Origin: Bacillota bacterium
GTDB lineage: Bacteria > Bacillota > Clostridia > Lachnospirales > Lachnospiraceae
NCBI GenBank assembly: GCA_023437365.1
Contig: JAEZGK010000075.1
Location: 1 to 64,000 of the forward strand
DNA: 64,000 nt
Direction of reading: 5' to 3'
Made by a program: the position numbers and the translations under genes. Shown here in pieces: positions 41,622-50,729 of the stretch (within the stretch, counting starts at the first letter, position 1; every line of letters starts with the position of its first letter). The notes below the pieces were generated by a model. That model did no database searches and had not been told where the DNA came from. It saw nothing but the letters and a program-made list of their open reading frames with translations.

Positions 41622-42488
41622 ATGTTTGGTTATGTGAATGTGTATAAACCGGAATTGAAGATGAAGGACTTCTATCAATATAAGGCGTATTACTGCGGCT
41701 TATGCAAGACGTTAAAGGATAAATTTGGCCGTTTCGGTCAGATGACCTTATCCTATGATATGACTTTTTTGATCCTTCTGCTGACCTCGTTATACGAAGC
41801 GGAGACGAAGAAGCTTCAAAACAGGTGTATCATACATCCGGTGAAAAAACACGATACGCTGGTCAATGAAATGACTGATTATGTTGCGGAGATGAATATC
41901 GCTCTGACGTATCACCACCTACTGGATGATTGGAACGATGAGAAAAATATCGCCGGACTGGCAGGAGCAGGTGCGTTAAAAAAAGCATACCAACAAATAG
42001 AGAAGAAATATCCCAGACAATGCAGTTCGATTAGGGAAAGCTTAGCAAGGCTCCGGGAATGTGAGCAAAGGGCGGAAACAGATATTGATCTTGTCTCGGG
42101 TTGCTTCGGGGATTTGATGGGGGAAATATTCCTTTACAGAGAGGATCGTTGGAAGGATATCCTACGCCGTATGGGGTTTTTTCTCGGGAAGTATATCTAT
42201 ATCCTGGATGCATATGATGATGTAGAGAAGGATGAAAAGCATAACAGCTATAATCCCTTCCACGAAGCAGCAAAGAGGGAGGGTTACTCAGAGGAAATAC
42301 AGCAATATCTGACAATGATGATGGCAGAGTGTACCAGGGAGTTTGAAAAGCTGCCCTGCCTCTGGGAGGTGGATATCCTCCATAATATACTATATGACGG
42401 TGTCTGGACAAGGTTTGAGACAATACAAAAAGAGAGATGTAAAAGGAAGGAACAGAGCAATGATAACAAATCCATACAAGATACTTGA
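41622..42488 (+). CDS. DUF5685 family protein
   Basis: A 288-residue, mostly helical cytosolic protein with MFGYVNVYKPELKMKDFYQY and a CGLCKTL motif near the N-terminus, a HHLLDDWNDEKN segment near residue 100 and DAYDDVEKDEKHNSYNP near residue 200. The helical plan with two Asp-rich motifs (DDWND, DAYDD) recalls isoprenoid-synthase-like helical folds, but I would not assign activity. It overlaps the following DnaJ-type gene by 29 nt, a conserved arrangement in Lachnospiraceae as far as I recall. Confidence 0.8.
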   Translation: MFGYVNVYKPELKMKDFYQYKAYYCGLCKTLKDKFGRFGQMTLSYDMTFLILLLTSLYEAETKKLQNRCIIHPVKKHDTLVNEMTDYVAEMNIALTYHHLLDDWNDEKNIAGLAGAGALKKAYQQIEKKYPRQCSSIRESLARLRECEQRAETDIDLVSGCFGDLMGEIFLYREDRWKDILRRMGFFLGKYIYILDAYDDVEKDEKHNSYNPFHEAAKREGYSEEIQQYLTMMMAECTREFEKLPCLWEVDILHNILYDGVWTRFETIQKERCKRKEQSNDNKSIQDT

Positions 42489-43098
42489 TGTATCACCGAA
42501 TGCAACCAATGACGAAATTAAGAAAGCCTATCGAGAATTAAGCAGAAAATACCATCCGGATTCCTACGTGGATAATCCGTTGTCAGAACTTGCGGAAGAG
42601 AAATTTAAAGAGGTACAGGAAGCATATGACCAGATTATGAAGGAAAGAGAGAGCGGCTATAGTAGCAGCACTTCCTATCAGAACGGTTCTTATTCGGGAA
42701 GCTCTTCCTATTATGGAAGCAGCAACGACCCTGTAGAACTGAATTCAGCGGCAAGCTATATCAATGCAGGACAATATCGTGCAGCTCTTAACGTGCTGTC
42801 CGGAATTCCCAACAGAAACGCCAGATGGTATTATTACAGTGCCGCAGCGAATGCAGGTCTGGGGAACAATGTCATGGCGGCAGATCATATTCAGCAGGCT
42901 ATGAAAATGGAACCGAACAATCCGGAATATGCCAATCTGTATAATCAATTACAATGGCAGAATCAAAGATATCAAGGCACTCGTTACAATAACCGGGGAT
43001 ACGGCGGCGGATACAATGCCGGTAATCTCTGCTGTGATCTTTGGTGTGCCGATTCCTTATGTGAATGTATGGGAGGGGATCTTATTTCATGCTGCTAA
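42460..43098 (+). CDS. J-domain protein with helical repeats and Cys-rich tail
   Basis: A 212-residue co-chaperone-like protein. Residues 4-68 form a J domain with an intact HPD motif (RELSRKYHPDSYVDN). A Ser/Tyr/Gly-rich linker (70-92) leads to a TPR-like helical section (95-165: AGQYRAALNVLSGIPN, NVMAADHIQQAMKMEPNN). The tail is Gly/Tyr/Arg-rich and ends in a Cys cluster (CCDLWCADSLCECMGG, then CC at the end), which could bind metal. AAGGAAGG and ATG at 42460 set the start. It probably recruits DnaK to a client linked with the flanking genes. Confidence 0.88.
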   Translation: MITNPYKILDVSPNATNDEIKKAYRELSRKYHPDSYVDNPLSELAEEKFKEVQEAYDQIMKERESGYSSSTSYQNGSYSGSSSYYGSSNDPVELNSAASYINAGQYRAALNVLSGIPNRNARWYYYSAAANAGLGNNVMAADHIQQAMKMEPNNPEYANLYNQLQWQNQRYQGTRYNNRGYGGGYNAGNLCCDLWCADSLCECMGGDLISCC

Positions 43099-43640
43099 AT
43101 GCGAAAAAGCTGGCATTTCTGGGACTGCTTCTGGCAGTTACCGTAGTTCTTATCATACTTAGCGGTGTTTTCGAATTTAATACTTTGTTTTTATTGGCGG
43201 CGGCTTCCTTCGGAGTCGGAATTGCAATCAGGGAAAGCAATATCCGAATTGGAGCAGGGTTTTATCTTGCCGCGATACTAGTCAGTATGATGCTTGCACC
43301 GAACAAGCTTTATATCATAACCTTTTCAGCGATGGGATTATATATACTGATCATAGAATACGCCTTTGATAAACTGACACATCTTCAGTGGAAACCACTC
43401 GGTTCGTCAGTAAGCAATAGGAGCAGAGTATATTGGATACTGAAATTTACGGTATTTAATCTGATGTATCTGCCAATGCTTATCCTCCTGCCGAAACTGA
43501 TCTATCCGGGTGAACTAAAGGGTATTATTCTTGCGTTGCATTTACTTGGCGGGCAGGTGGCCTTGTTTTTATTTGATACGGCATATAGATACTTTCAGGG
43601 AACAGTCTGGGGAAAAATCAGGAATAAACTTCAGCTGTAA
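43089..43640 (+). CDS. Hydrophobic membrane protein of unknown family
   Basis: A 183-residue protein with five or six membrane segments (for example KLAFLGLLLAVTVVLIILSG, GAGFYLAAILVSMMLA and PMLILLPKLIYPG). I do not recognise the family. The ATG at 43089 follows GGAGGGG and lies inside the DnaJ gene end (10-nt overlap), so DUF5685, DnaJ and this protein form one coupled unit. The upstream in-frame ATG at 43065 has no ribosome site. Confidence 0.75.
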   Translation: MLLNAKKLAFLGLLLAVTVVLIILSGVFEFNTLFLLAAASFGVGIAIRESNIRIGAGFYLAAILVSMMLAPNKLYIITFSAMGLYILIIEYAFDKLTHLQWKPLGSSVSNRSRVYWILKFTVFNLMYLPMLILLPKLIYPGELKGIILALHLLGGQVALFLFDTAYRYFQGTVWGKIRNKLQL

Positions 43641-43886
43641 GGTTGATAGGGAAGCATGTACGATTGCATTTGGATTTATTTGTAGTATAATAGTAGTAAT
43701 TTAAACAGTTTCTTTACCAACAGTATCATTAAAAGTAATCAGGTGAAATATAGCTCTGACATCGTAACTTTCAGATTATATATCAGTCTATGGATATCTT
43801 TATCAAAGTTCGGAGAATAAAAGAGACAGTAATTATAGCATAGAATATGAGACAAAAGATCCTGTAAAACATGGGAGGAACAGGGT

Positions 43887-44762
43887 ATGGGAGTGCGAGA
43901 AGATGCAATCATTATCATGGATGATGTGAGTCTTATGAGACGCAGAATTGCCGGTCTGCTGCAGGGATGCAATATTCGTGTTTATGAGGCTGTAAATTCT
44001 GAAGAGCTCTTGCAGCTCTTATTCGAAGAGGATTTAAGTGTCAGACTGATTATCATGGAGCTCGGTTTTGATATGAATGAGGGCTTAGAAACCTTGGCAA
44101 GGATTAAGGATAAGAAACCGAATATACCTGTCTTTATCATTACTTCAAATAATAAAAGACAAGCCTTTATTCGCTGCATGGCAGAAGGCGCGGCGGATTA
44201 CATTCTCAAACCCTTCGACGATGATATTCTTCAGGAAAAGATGCTTTCTGTATTAAAGATAAAGCGGGAGCTGCTGTCGGAGGAGGTCCTGATCAGCTTC
44301 AGCCTTATGAGCTACCTTAGAGCAGAATTTTTGAAAGCAAGAAAAGGCGGTTATGAGATCACAGTTATGATGTGTACTCTTTATGACTTGAGCAGCGAGG
44401 CGACTAATATCATGGATAACAGAGTTCTGCGTGCAATCGATCAGTTCTATTCAAATATACGCAAAGATCTCTGGGAAACAGATATCTTTGAATATTACGG
44501 CTCACAGACCTTCATCGGAGTCTTTCCCTATTGTACTGCAGCCAATGTCGATTTGATACAGAATAAAACCATGGACTATTTTGACAAGGTTATAAAGAAT
44601 AATTCAGAGCTTTCAAACCTTCAGATAGCAATTGCAACACTCACCTATCCTATGGTGGAGATGGAACCCAAGGAGGTCCTGATCTCCTTAGGAAAACATA
44701 TAGACAAATTGATTTCAGCGAAAAAGAAGGAAGAGGAGATGAATCATTACTTTCGTCAGTAA
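43887..44762 (+). CDS. Pseudo-receiver regulator with degenerate GGDEF-like domain
   Basis: A 291-residue soluble protein. Residues 6-125 form a response-regulator receiver: acidic pair MDD (12-13), conserved Thr in IITSN and Lys in LKPF, but the phosphoacceptor position in LIIMEL is Glu58 instead of Asp, mimicking the phosphorylated state. Residues 150-285 resemble a degenerate GGDEF fold in which the active loop reads YYGSQTFIGVF, so no cyclase activity is expected. It may act as an output-locked scaffold or nucleotide sensor. GGGAGG precedes the ATG. It stands just upstream of the secreted-protein/exporter locus in the same direction. Confidence 0.75.
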   Translation: MGVREDAIIIMDDVSLMRRRIAGLLQGCNIRVYEAVNSEELLQLLFEEDLSVRLIIMELGFDMNEGLETLARIKDKKPNIPVFIITSNNKRQAFIRCMAEGAADYILKPFDDDILQEKMLSVLKIKRELLSEEVLISFSLMSYLRAEFLKARKGGYEITVMMCTLYDLSSEATNIMDNRVLRAIDQFYSNIRKDLWETDIFEYYGSQTFIGVFPYCTAANVDLIQNKTMDYFDKVIKNNSELSNLQIAIATLTYPMVEMEPKEVLISLGKHIDKLISAKKKEEEMNHYFRQ

Positions 44763-44800
44763 AGGATTAGAAGAATTTTTTCTCAGAGGTCATTTTATGG

Positions 44801-44959
44801 ATGGTTTTTGTCGATACAACATATGACATAATCTGCAAGAGGATGATAAGCGGATTTCACGGATATGATGACGACAGGGAGGGAAATATTTCATATCACA
44901 TAAAAAAAGGCTTTCATGAAAGAGCTTTAGGAAAGGTTAAGGAAGAAAAATGCGTGTAG
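44801..44959 (+). CDS. Possible 52-residue ORF before the secreted-protein gene
   Basis: A frame with ATG at 44801 and TAG at 44957-44959 begins MVFVDTTYDIICKRMISGFH and ends VKEEKCV. Codon use looks like that of its neighbours. It overlaps the next gene by 10 nt, as coupled genes do. The ribosome site (GAGG, 11 nt away) is weak. I recognise no family. Confidence 0.35.
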   Translation: MVFVDTTYDIICKRMISGFHGYDDDREGNISYHIKKGFHERALGKVKEEKCV

Positions 44960-47310
44960 ACAAAAGCAAAAAGGCACAGCTTCGCAGGATTTTGAGATTA
45001 ACTTCATCTCTTTTTTTGATGATGATATTTACTATGATTTTACCGAGACACGCCGAGGCGGCAACAAGTATTTCTGTAAAGGAAATCAACTACGAAAACA
45101 GCACCATTACGCTTCAGCTAAACAGTGGAGATACGGAGGCTTATTTCTCGGATTCCGGTAAAAAGAATTGGGAAGCGGTTACCGGCAAAATCAGCAGCAA
45201 TAATACGATTACCATGGATATCTCCTGGGTTCCTGTTACCAAGAATTATGTTATGACCTTTAAGGGTAATTCCTCTACGACAGTTATCTCGGTGATTTTG
45301 CCCAAGCAGGTATCCAATTTTAAAGCGACCTATAATAAAGTAAAGGGATTGATGTCCTTCGGTAATTCCGGCTCCCGAACCATTCAGTGGAGAAAGAAGG
45401 GCAGCACTACCTGGAATACAGTCAACACCACTACGATTTCGGCTGAGATGAATCACCTATGTACCAATGGTGCAACTGTATACTTCAGGCTCGCACCGGT
45501 CAACGGCAATGCTTCTGCCGGAGGTTCCCGTCCCAGCAAAGAAGTGACCATAACAATTCCGAAAAAAGCAATAGCACCTACCATTTCCGTAGACGGCTCC
45601 GCATTTACCGTAGCAGTGAAAAAGGGCATGGCATACCGAACATTATATACTGATGGTACGACCTCTGACTGGACTACCGTCAGTTCGACTGCGAATCTGC
45701 TTCTGAAGAATATTGCCCCGGGAGCATTATATGCAACAACAACGACACAGGCAGCAGTAACCTTACAGTTCAGAACCAATGCAACCAGTGCGAACCAGGT
45801 TTCAAAGCTAACCACTGTGAAGATTCCTGTACAGGAGGGAGCTCCGAATGTCGACACCTATGGAATTGCCTTAAATTATACAAGCTCAACTACCATGTCA
45901 ATACAGGTAAAGGCGGCAAGTACTACCATACCTTTTGAATATACAATTGTGGATAAGGATAAGGAGCTGAACTATCAAAAGGCTTCCTGGACAGCGATTA
46001 CCTCCAGTACAGCAGTAACCCTGAATAAGGATGCCGCTCCGGTGGGAAGCCATATCTATGTCAGGAAGAAATCCTTGAATACCTCGACCTCGGAGAATTT
46101 CGCACTGGCTTCCAAGGAGACCGATATTGCCGGTGCAAACGGAGTTACTTATCCGGCTTCTCCGGTAGCATCTTCCCTTACAACCCTGATTTCTACAGCA
46201 GGCGTATGTAAGACGGCGAAGACTTCAAGCTATCTAACCTTTACCCTATACAGTTCGACACAGACTACCGTATCCTCGATCAGCTTCCTGGATGCTTATG
46301 GTATTAATAAGGGAACGGTGAGCTGCAGGAGTACCGTGGTAAAGAATACCAACTCAAGCACTGCAAATGACAAGTATATCATAACAACCAAGATAACCTC
46401 GACCGGAAGCATTGATGCAGCAACAGAGCAGATGCTATATGCTAAGATTACCCTTGCCAATTCCGATGTTATTACAAGCACCCAGACGGCTGGAGTTCTT
46501 CTTTATCTGTATCCCGCAACTAAGGTCAATAACCCCGAGGATGATGATACGAACGAATTTGCAACCAGCTTTGAAAGAGTATACTTATCAACGGATGAGG
46601 GTGATGATACTTCCTTTAAATTCCGTCTGGATCTGGGAACAGAGTATGTACCTGTTTCTTCGGCAGCGAACACCTTTACCTCCACGAATACAACAATTAC
46701 CTCCATGAAGCTGGATGGATATACCTTGTCCCAGGGTAGCGGGGATTATTCGGTTCAGTACGGAACCTATAGCAATGAGGATAATAAGAAGATTGCGACT
46801 GCAACGATAACGGTAAATGTCAATAAATTCGAACAATCCTCCCTGATCGATATCACCAACACTGCGATCCCGCTGGAGATTACATTGAACAACGGTGAAA
46901 CCCTGGATGAGCATATCTATATCAATTTGATTAATACGGCAGCATTGCAGAATACGCCAATTGCATGGTCGATTACGGAAGGAAGTCTACAGGAGACTAA
47001 GACCTCCACAGTTAAGAACTCGGACGGTACCAGTACAACCGTGACAGAAGATGTAATCACCTATACTTTGGAGCTATCCATATTCAAAAGCACCTATGCT
47101 GTTAGTGTGGCTGACGTTACCTGGGGTGGAGTATCTATCTTTGGTTCAGCTAAAGTATCGGGCGGAAAAGCAACAATTTATCTGTCGAATCCAAAGATTA
47201 ACAAGCTTACCACCAATTCTACTACCACGAATAATATTGTCATTACTTTAAGCAATGGCTTCTCTATCAAAACCGGCTGCAAGCTTACGTTGCTGAATGC
47301 TACTAATTAA
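44950..47310 (+). CDS. Large secreted Thr/Ser-rich surface protein
   Basis: A 786-residue protein with a signal peptide (hydrophobic core LFLMMIFTMILP, cleavage near HAEAA). The mature part is beta-rich and high in Thr, Ser, Asn and Ala, with modules of about 95 residues that resemble fibronectin/Ig-like folds. Residues 40-400 are related to the next protein: ITMDISWVPVTKNYVMTFKG, FKATYNKVKGLMSF, SRPSKEVTITIP and HIYVRKK. Residues 410-786 are unique and include TYTLELSIFKSTYAVSV. There is no sortase motif or SLH domain. It is probably exported and held at the surface by partners. I cannot name a family. Confidence 0.8.
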   Translation: MRVDKSKKAQLRRILRLTSSLFLMMIFTMILPRHAEAATSISVKEINYENSTITLQLNSGDTEAYFSDSGKKNWEAVTGKISSNNTITMDISWVPVTKNYVMTFKGNSSTTVISVILPKQVSNFKATYNKVKGLMSFGNSGSRTIQWRKKGSTTWNTVNTTTISAEMNHLCTNGATVYFRLAPVNGNASAGGSRPSKEVTITIPKKAIAPTISVDGSAFTVAVKKGMAYRTLYTDGTTSDWTTVSSTANLLLKNIAPGALYATTTTQAAVTLQFRTNATSANQVSKLTTVKIPVQEGAPNVDTYGIALNYTSSTTMSIQVKAASTTIPFEYTIVDKDKELNYQKASWTAITSSTAVTLNKDAAPVGSHIYVRKKSLNTSTSENFALASKETDIAGANGVTYPASPVASSLTTLISTAGVCKTAKTSSYLTFTLYSSTQTTVSSISFLDAYGINKGTVSCRSTVVKNTNSSTANDKYIITTKITSTGSIDAATEQMLYAKITLANSDVITSTQTAGVLLYLYPATKVNNPEDDDTNEFATSFERVYLSTDEGDDTSFKFRLDLGTEYVPVSSAANTFTSTNTTITSMKLDGYTLSQGSGDYSVQYGTYSNEDNKKIATATITVNVNKFEQSSLIDITNTAIPLEITLNNGETLDEHIYINLINTAALQNTPIAWSITEGSLQETKTSTVKNSDGTSTTVTEDVITYTLELSIFKSTYAVSVADVTWGGVSIFGSAKVSGGKATIYLSNPKINKLTTNSTTTNNIVITLSNGFSIKTGCKLTLLNATN

Positions 47311-47332
47311 GCATATGGAGAATGGAGAAGAT

Positions 47333-48586
47333 ATGATGAGGAAAAATATTAAGAATGAGGCTAATTTAAAGAAGTTGCTGTTCGAAAGGATCAAAAGAAG
47401 CGGGTACCTGTTGTGTGCAAGCCTATTCCTTCTTGCAAGCACTGTATATGGAACCAAGAACCAGGGAGAACTATTGAATGCTTCTGCAGCAACGGTTTCT
47501 GCAATTACCTTTGGTACAATAGATTACGAGAATCTGACTTTGCAGGTATATAACAATAATAACGATATCGTATTTTATTCCACTGATAATACGAATTGGG
47601 AAGAGCTGGATGCAGCATACAACAACAGCACTGACTCCTATTCCATGGATATTTCCTGGATCGCGGCGGCCAGTGATATAACACTGTATTTTAAAGGCGA
47701 TACCGTCAAGACAGTAAAGCAGATTACCCTGCCTGCACAGAATACTGATTTTACAGCGGAGTATAATAAGGTGGAAAATGATTTTACTTTCAGTTCGATG
47801 AATGATGCCGATTATTTTGAATGGAGAAAGGCGGCGGATTATTTTTGGAACAAAGTAAGCTTTACAGAAAGCTCGGCTTCCTATCAGACCTTTATGGACA
47901 CGATAGAGGGCTTCCGTCTGAAGGGAGCCAAGATCCTGATTCGTATTCCACAGACTGCGGGGACTAGTGCAAGCAATGTTGGAGCCCGTCCAAGCACTGA
48001 GATCAGTATCACGATTCCTGCCCAATCATCTGCACCTGTTGTGAAGGTGAATTCCTCCAGGCTGACACTGAACACATCCACTTCCATGGAGTATTATGAT
48101 TCGGGTAGCGGCATGTGGATGGAATGTGAGAGTACCATGACCTTATTCAATATTGCACCTTCGGTTCTTTATGAGAACGGAGCATCCCCCGTGACTCTGT
48201 CCATTCGTAAGGCAGCTACAACATCAAGTCCATATTCAAAGACACTGAGGCTGAAGATACCGGCTCAGGCGGCAGCTCCTACGATAGGTGGCAGCTCCTA
48301 TGATGTTACCTACTATTACTTAAATGGGAAGCTGGTACTTCAGTTTAATCATGCTTCCAGCTCCAATCTGTATGAATATGCGGTAGTCAAATCTGGCTAT
48401 ACCTTTGATGTAGCAACGGCAAGCTGGAGGACGGTAAACTCTTCCCAACTGATGACCTTAACTAGTTCCGCCGCACCCAACGGCTGTACCATCTATGTCA
48501 GAAAGAAGGGAACGGACGAAAATACCAATTATAATATAGCCCTTGTCCTAGCCTCCGCCGTCAGCAGCTTTACGGTAAGGTATTAG
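47333..48586 (+). CDS. Secreted surface protein, paralogue of the preceding gene product
   Basis: A 417-residue secreted protein. The start at 47333 has GGAGAAG nine bases upstream; an ATG at 47297 has none. The signal region holds LLCASLFLLASTVYG. The body repeats the plan of the first 400 residues of the preceding protein: VFYSTDNTNWEELDA, YSMDISWIAAAS, ITLPAQNTDFTAEYNKVEND, GARPSTEISITIP, TIYVRKKGTDENTNYNIAL. It lacks that protein's C-terminal half. A strong terminator follows, so the two genes form one unit made by duplication. Function unknown. Confidence 0.8.
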   Translation: MMRKNIKNEANLKKLLFERIKRSGYLLCASLFLLASTVYGTKNQGELLNASAATVSAITFGTIDYENLTLQVYNNNNDIVFYSTDNTNWEELDAAYNNSTDSYSMDISWIAAASDITLYFKGDTVKTVKQITLPAQNTDFTAEYNKVENDFTFSSMNDADYFEWRKAADYFWNKVSFTESSASYQTFMDTIEGFRLKGAKILIRIPQTAGTSASNVGARPSTEISITIPAQSSAPVVKVNSSRLTLNTSTSMEYYDSGSGMWMECESTMTLFNIAPSVLYENGASPVTLSIRKAATTSSPYSKTLRLKIPAQAAAPTIGGSSYDVTYYYLNGKLVLQFNHASSSNLYEYAVVKSGYTFDVATASWRTVNSSQLMTLTSSAAPNGCTIYVRKKGTDENTNYNIALVLASAVSSFTVRY

Positions 48587-48615
48587 TCCTTATCGACAGT
48601 TATGACAGCAGTAAA

Positions 48616-48657
48616 ACCCGGAATTTCCAACATATGCATGGAAATTCTGGGTTTTTT
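48616..48657 (+). terminator. Terminator after the paired secreted-protein genes
   Basis: ACCCGGAATTTCCA (48616-48629) pairs with TGGAAATTCTGGGT (48639-48652), with one G-T pair, followed by a run of six T. Confidence 0.88.
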
Positions 48658-48838
48658 ATGAAAAAGCACCTTTGGTACTTTCCTGATAAACCAGGATGCT
48701 CCGAAGAATTTCGTATACCTTTACTTTGATTTTTAGAGTTCTCAAAAATTCATCACATTTCATACACAGAATGTTCATGGTTTTCGCTTACTATTAATGG
48801 TAGTTTTAATAATATTTTCATGCAAAAGGAGAATTAAA

Positions 48839-50710
48839 ATGCGTAAAGTGATAGCTCTTCTATTAGCAACATTACTTCTGGTGCCGACGACCTTCACGGC
48901 ATCAGGGACAAATCAAGCTTTAGCGGCTTCCGGAAATGCTAAAAAAGTGATCAATGCATTGGATATCATGGAAACAGATAAAGGAGAAATAAAGACAACC
49001 GCAACTAAGATAACCAGAGCTCAGTTTGCACAGCTGCTAGTTAATATTTCGGATCAGAAGGATCTGATTGCCGTGACGAACGTTTCTCTGTTTAAAGACG
49101 TGAAAAAGAGTTATTGGGCTGCCCCTTACATAAGAACGGCAGTGAATAAGGGCTGGATGTCAGGATATCTAAACGGAACCTTCAAGCCCGAACAGGGAGT
49201 AACCCTGATAGAAGCAGTCAATGGTGTGCTAAATCTTCTGGGTTATACAGACAGCTATTTCTCGGGAAATTTAACCCAAAGTAAGATGGCATTTTATAAA
49301 TCAAAAAAGATCAATAGGAATATCACAGTTACTAAGACGAGCTCCTATATTAATTATGATGATTGTGTCAATCTGCTCTATAATACTCTCAACACCACAG
49401 GCAAGGATGGAAAAGTATATGCGGAAGCCTTAGGCTATTCACTTGATTCAAGCGGAGAGGTGGATTATGTATCCGTCATCAATACGGGTACTGAGGGACC
49501 GATTGTTGCGGATGACACCTGGACCTCCAGCTTACCTTTTACGATAGATAGTGCCACAGTATATCGTGACGATGCAAAAAGCTCCTATACCGATATCGAA
49601 AAGTATGATGTGATCTATTATTCTGAAAGCTTTAAAACGATCTGGGCCTACGACAGTAAGGTGACCGGTGTGATTTCAGCGATTAATCCGGATTTGATTA
49701 ATCCTACTTCTGTAACCGTAGCCGGAGTAGAGTATAAATTCGAAACCAGTGAGGCTTCTGTTGAATTCGCTTCTCTGGGACAATTTGAGAAGGGGGATGT
49801 CGTAACCCTGCTTCTCGGTAAAAACGGAGGAATTGCCGGCGCTTTGAGCTCGGATGAGTATAATACAACCGTAACAGGCTTGGTACTTGACGTGGGAACT
49901 CACCTTGTCTTAAATGAAGATGGTAATTATGTAAGTTCAAGCTATGTATCCTATGTTGATGCCACAGGTAATAAGTATACCCAGGATTTTAACTCAAATA
50001 CATTATTCTTTGAGAAAGAGGATATGATCCGGATAAAGTATGAGGATGGGAAAGCAACAGTATCGGAGTTCGCTATGTATGATCCCGGGTTAAATAACAG
50101 CACGGTAGACTCTATAGGTCAGAGCCTGGGCGCTATGAAATTTGCATCAAATATCCATATTCTTGATTACTCGAAGGGCTCCTACAAGACAATTTATCCT
50201 GCAAGACTGGCTAATACTATAATCATGGATAACGATATCCTATATTATGAAACTAATGTAGATAACGAAATTACAGAGCTTATCTTAAAGAATGTCACCG
50301 GTGATATGGACAGCTACGGCATTTTTACCGGTTATAACAACTCGGGAAGCTCCGGTACCTATAACTACATCCTGAACGGCACCGCGGGAAAGCTCTCCAA
50401 ATCCTCTTATTCAGATTTTACTGCTACCGCAGGACCGATTGGTTTCACTTATGAGGGAAGCAACATCGTATCTTCTTATTCTTTGACGAAGCTTACGGTG
50501 GGCGCACTCGGAACCGCCACAATTACTTCAGGCTCAGTTAAGTATCCTTTGGCAGAGAATGTAAGCGTTTATGTTTTGTCGGATGAGTCCTATTCCCTGA
50601 CATCATTGAATAAGATAAATCTTACAAAGTATACGGTGACAGCCTATATAGATAAGGCGATCACTTTAGGCGGACGGGTACGAATCATAATTGCTGAGCC
50701 GACAAACTAG
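48839..50710 (+). CDS. S-layer-homology (SLH) domain surface protein
   Basis: A 623-residue secreted protein. The signal peptide is MRKVIALLLATLLLVPTTFT with cleavage near ALAAS. Residues 35-190 hold SLH modules; the clearest is FKDVKKSYWAAPYIRTAVNK followed by GWMSGYLNGTFKPEQGVTLIEA, which binds pyruvylated secondary wall polymer. Residues 215-623 are beta-rich and repetitive, with VDYVSVINTGTEG and DDAKSSYTDIEKYDVIYYS. AAAGGAG (48825-48831) sets the ATG at 48839. It ends 19 nt before the adaptor gene, so it may be co-expressed with the exporter. Confidence 0.9.
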   Translation: MRKVIALLLATLLLVPTTFTASGTNQALAASGNAKKVINALDIMETDKGEIKTTATKITRAQFAQLLVNISDQKDLIAVTNVSLFKDVKKSYWAAPYIRTAVNKGWMSGYLNGTFKPEQGVTLIEAVNGVLNLLGYTDSYFSGNLTQSKMAFYKSKKINRNITVTKTSSYINYDDCVNLLYNTLNTTGKDGKVYAEALGYSLDSSGEVDYVSVINTGTEGPIVADDTWTSSLPFTIDSATVYRDDAKSSYTDIEKYDVIYYSESFKTIWAYDSKVTGVISAINPDLINPTSVTVAGVEYKFETSEASVEFASLGQFEKGDVVTLLLGKNGGIAGALSSDEYNTTVTGLVLDVGTHLVLNEDGNYVSSSYVSYVDATGNKYTQDFNSNTLFFEKEDMIRIKYEDGKATVSEFAMYDPGLNNSTVDSIGQSLGAMKFASNIHILDYSKGSYKTIYPARLANTIIMDNDILYYETNVDNEITELILKNVTGDMDSYGIFTGYNNSGSSGTYNYILNGTAGKLSKSSYSDFTATAGPIGFTYEGSNIVSSYSLTKLTVGALGTATITSGSVKYPLAENVSVYVLSDESYSLTSLNKINLTKYTVTAYIDKAITLGGRVRIIIAEPTN

Positions 50711-50729
50711 AAGAGTGAGGTGGAATTCC

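Noticed and set aside
45118..46914. Several antisense frames of 60-134 codons within the secreted-protein gene
   Set aside because: The Thr/Ser-rich sense sequence gives few stops on the reverse strand. No ribosome sites or known motifs.
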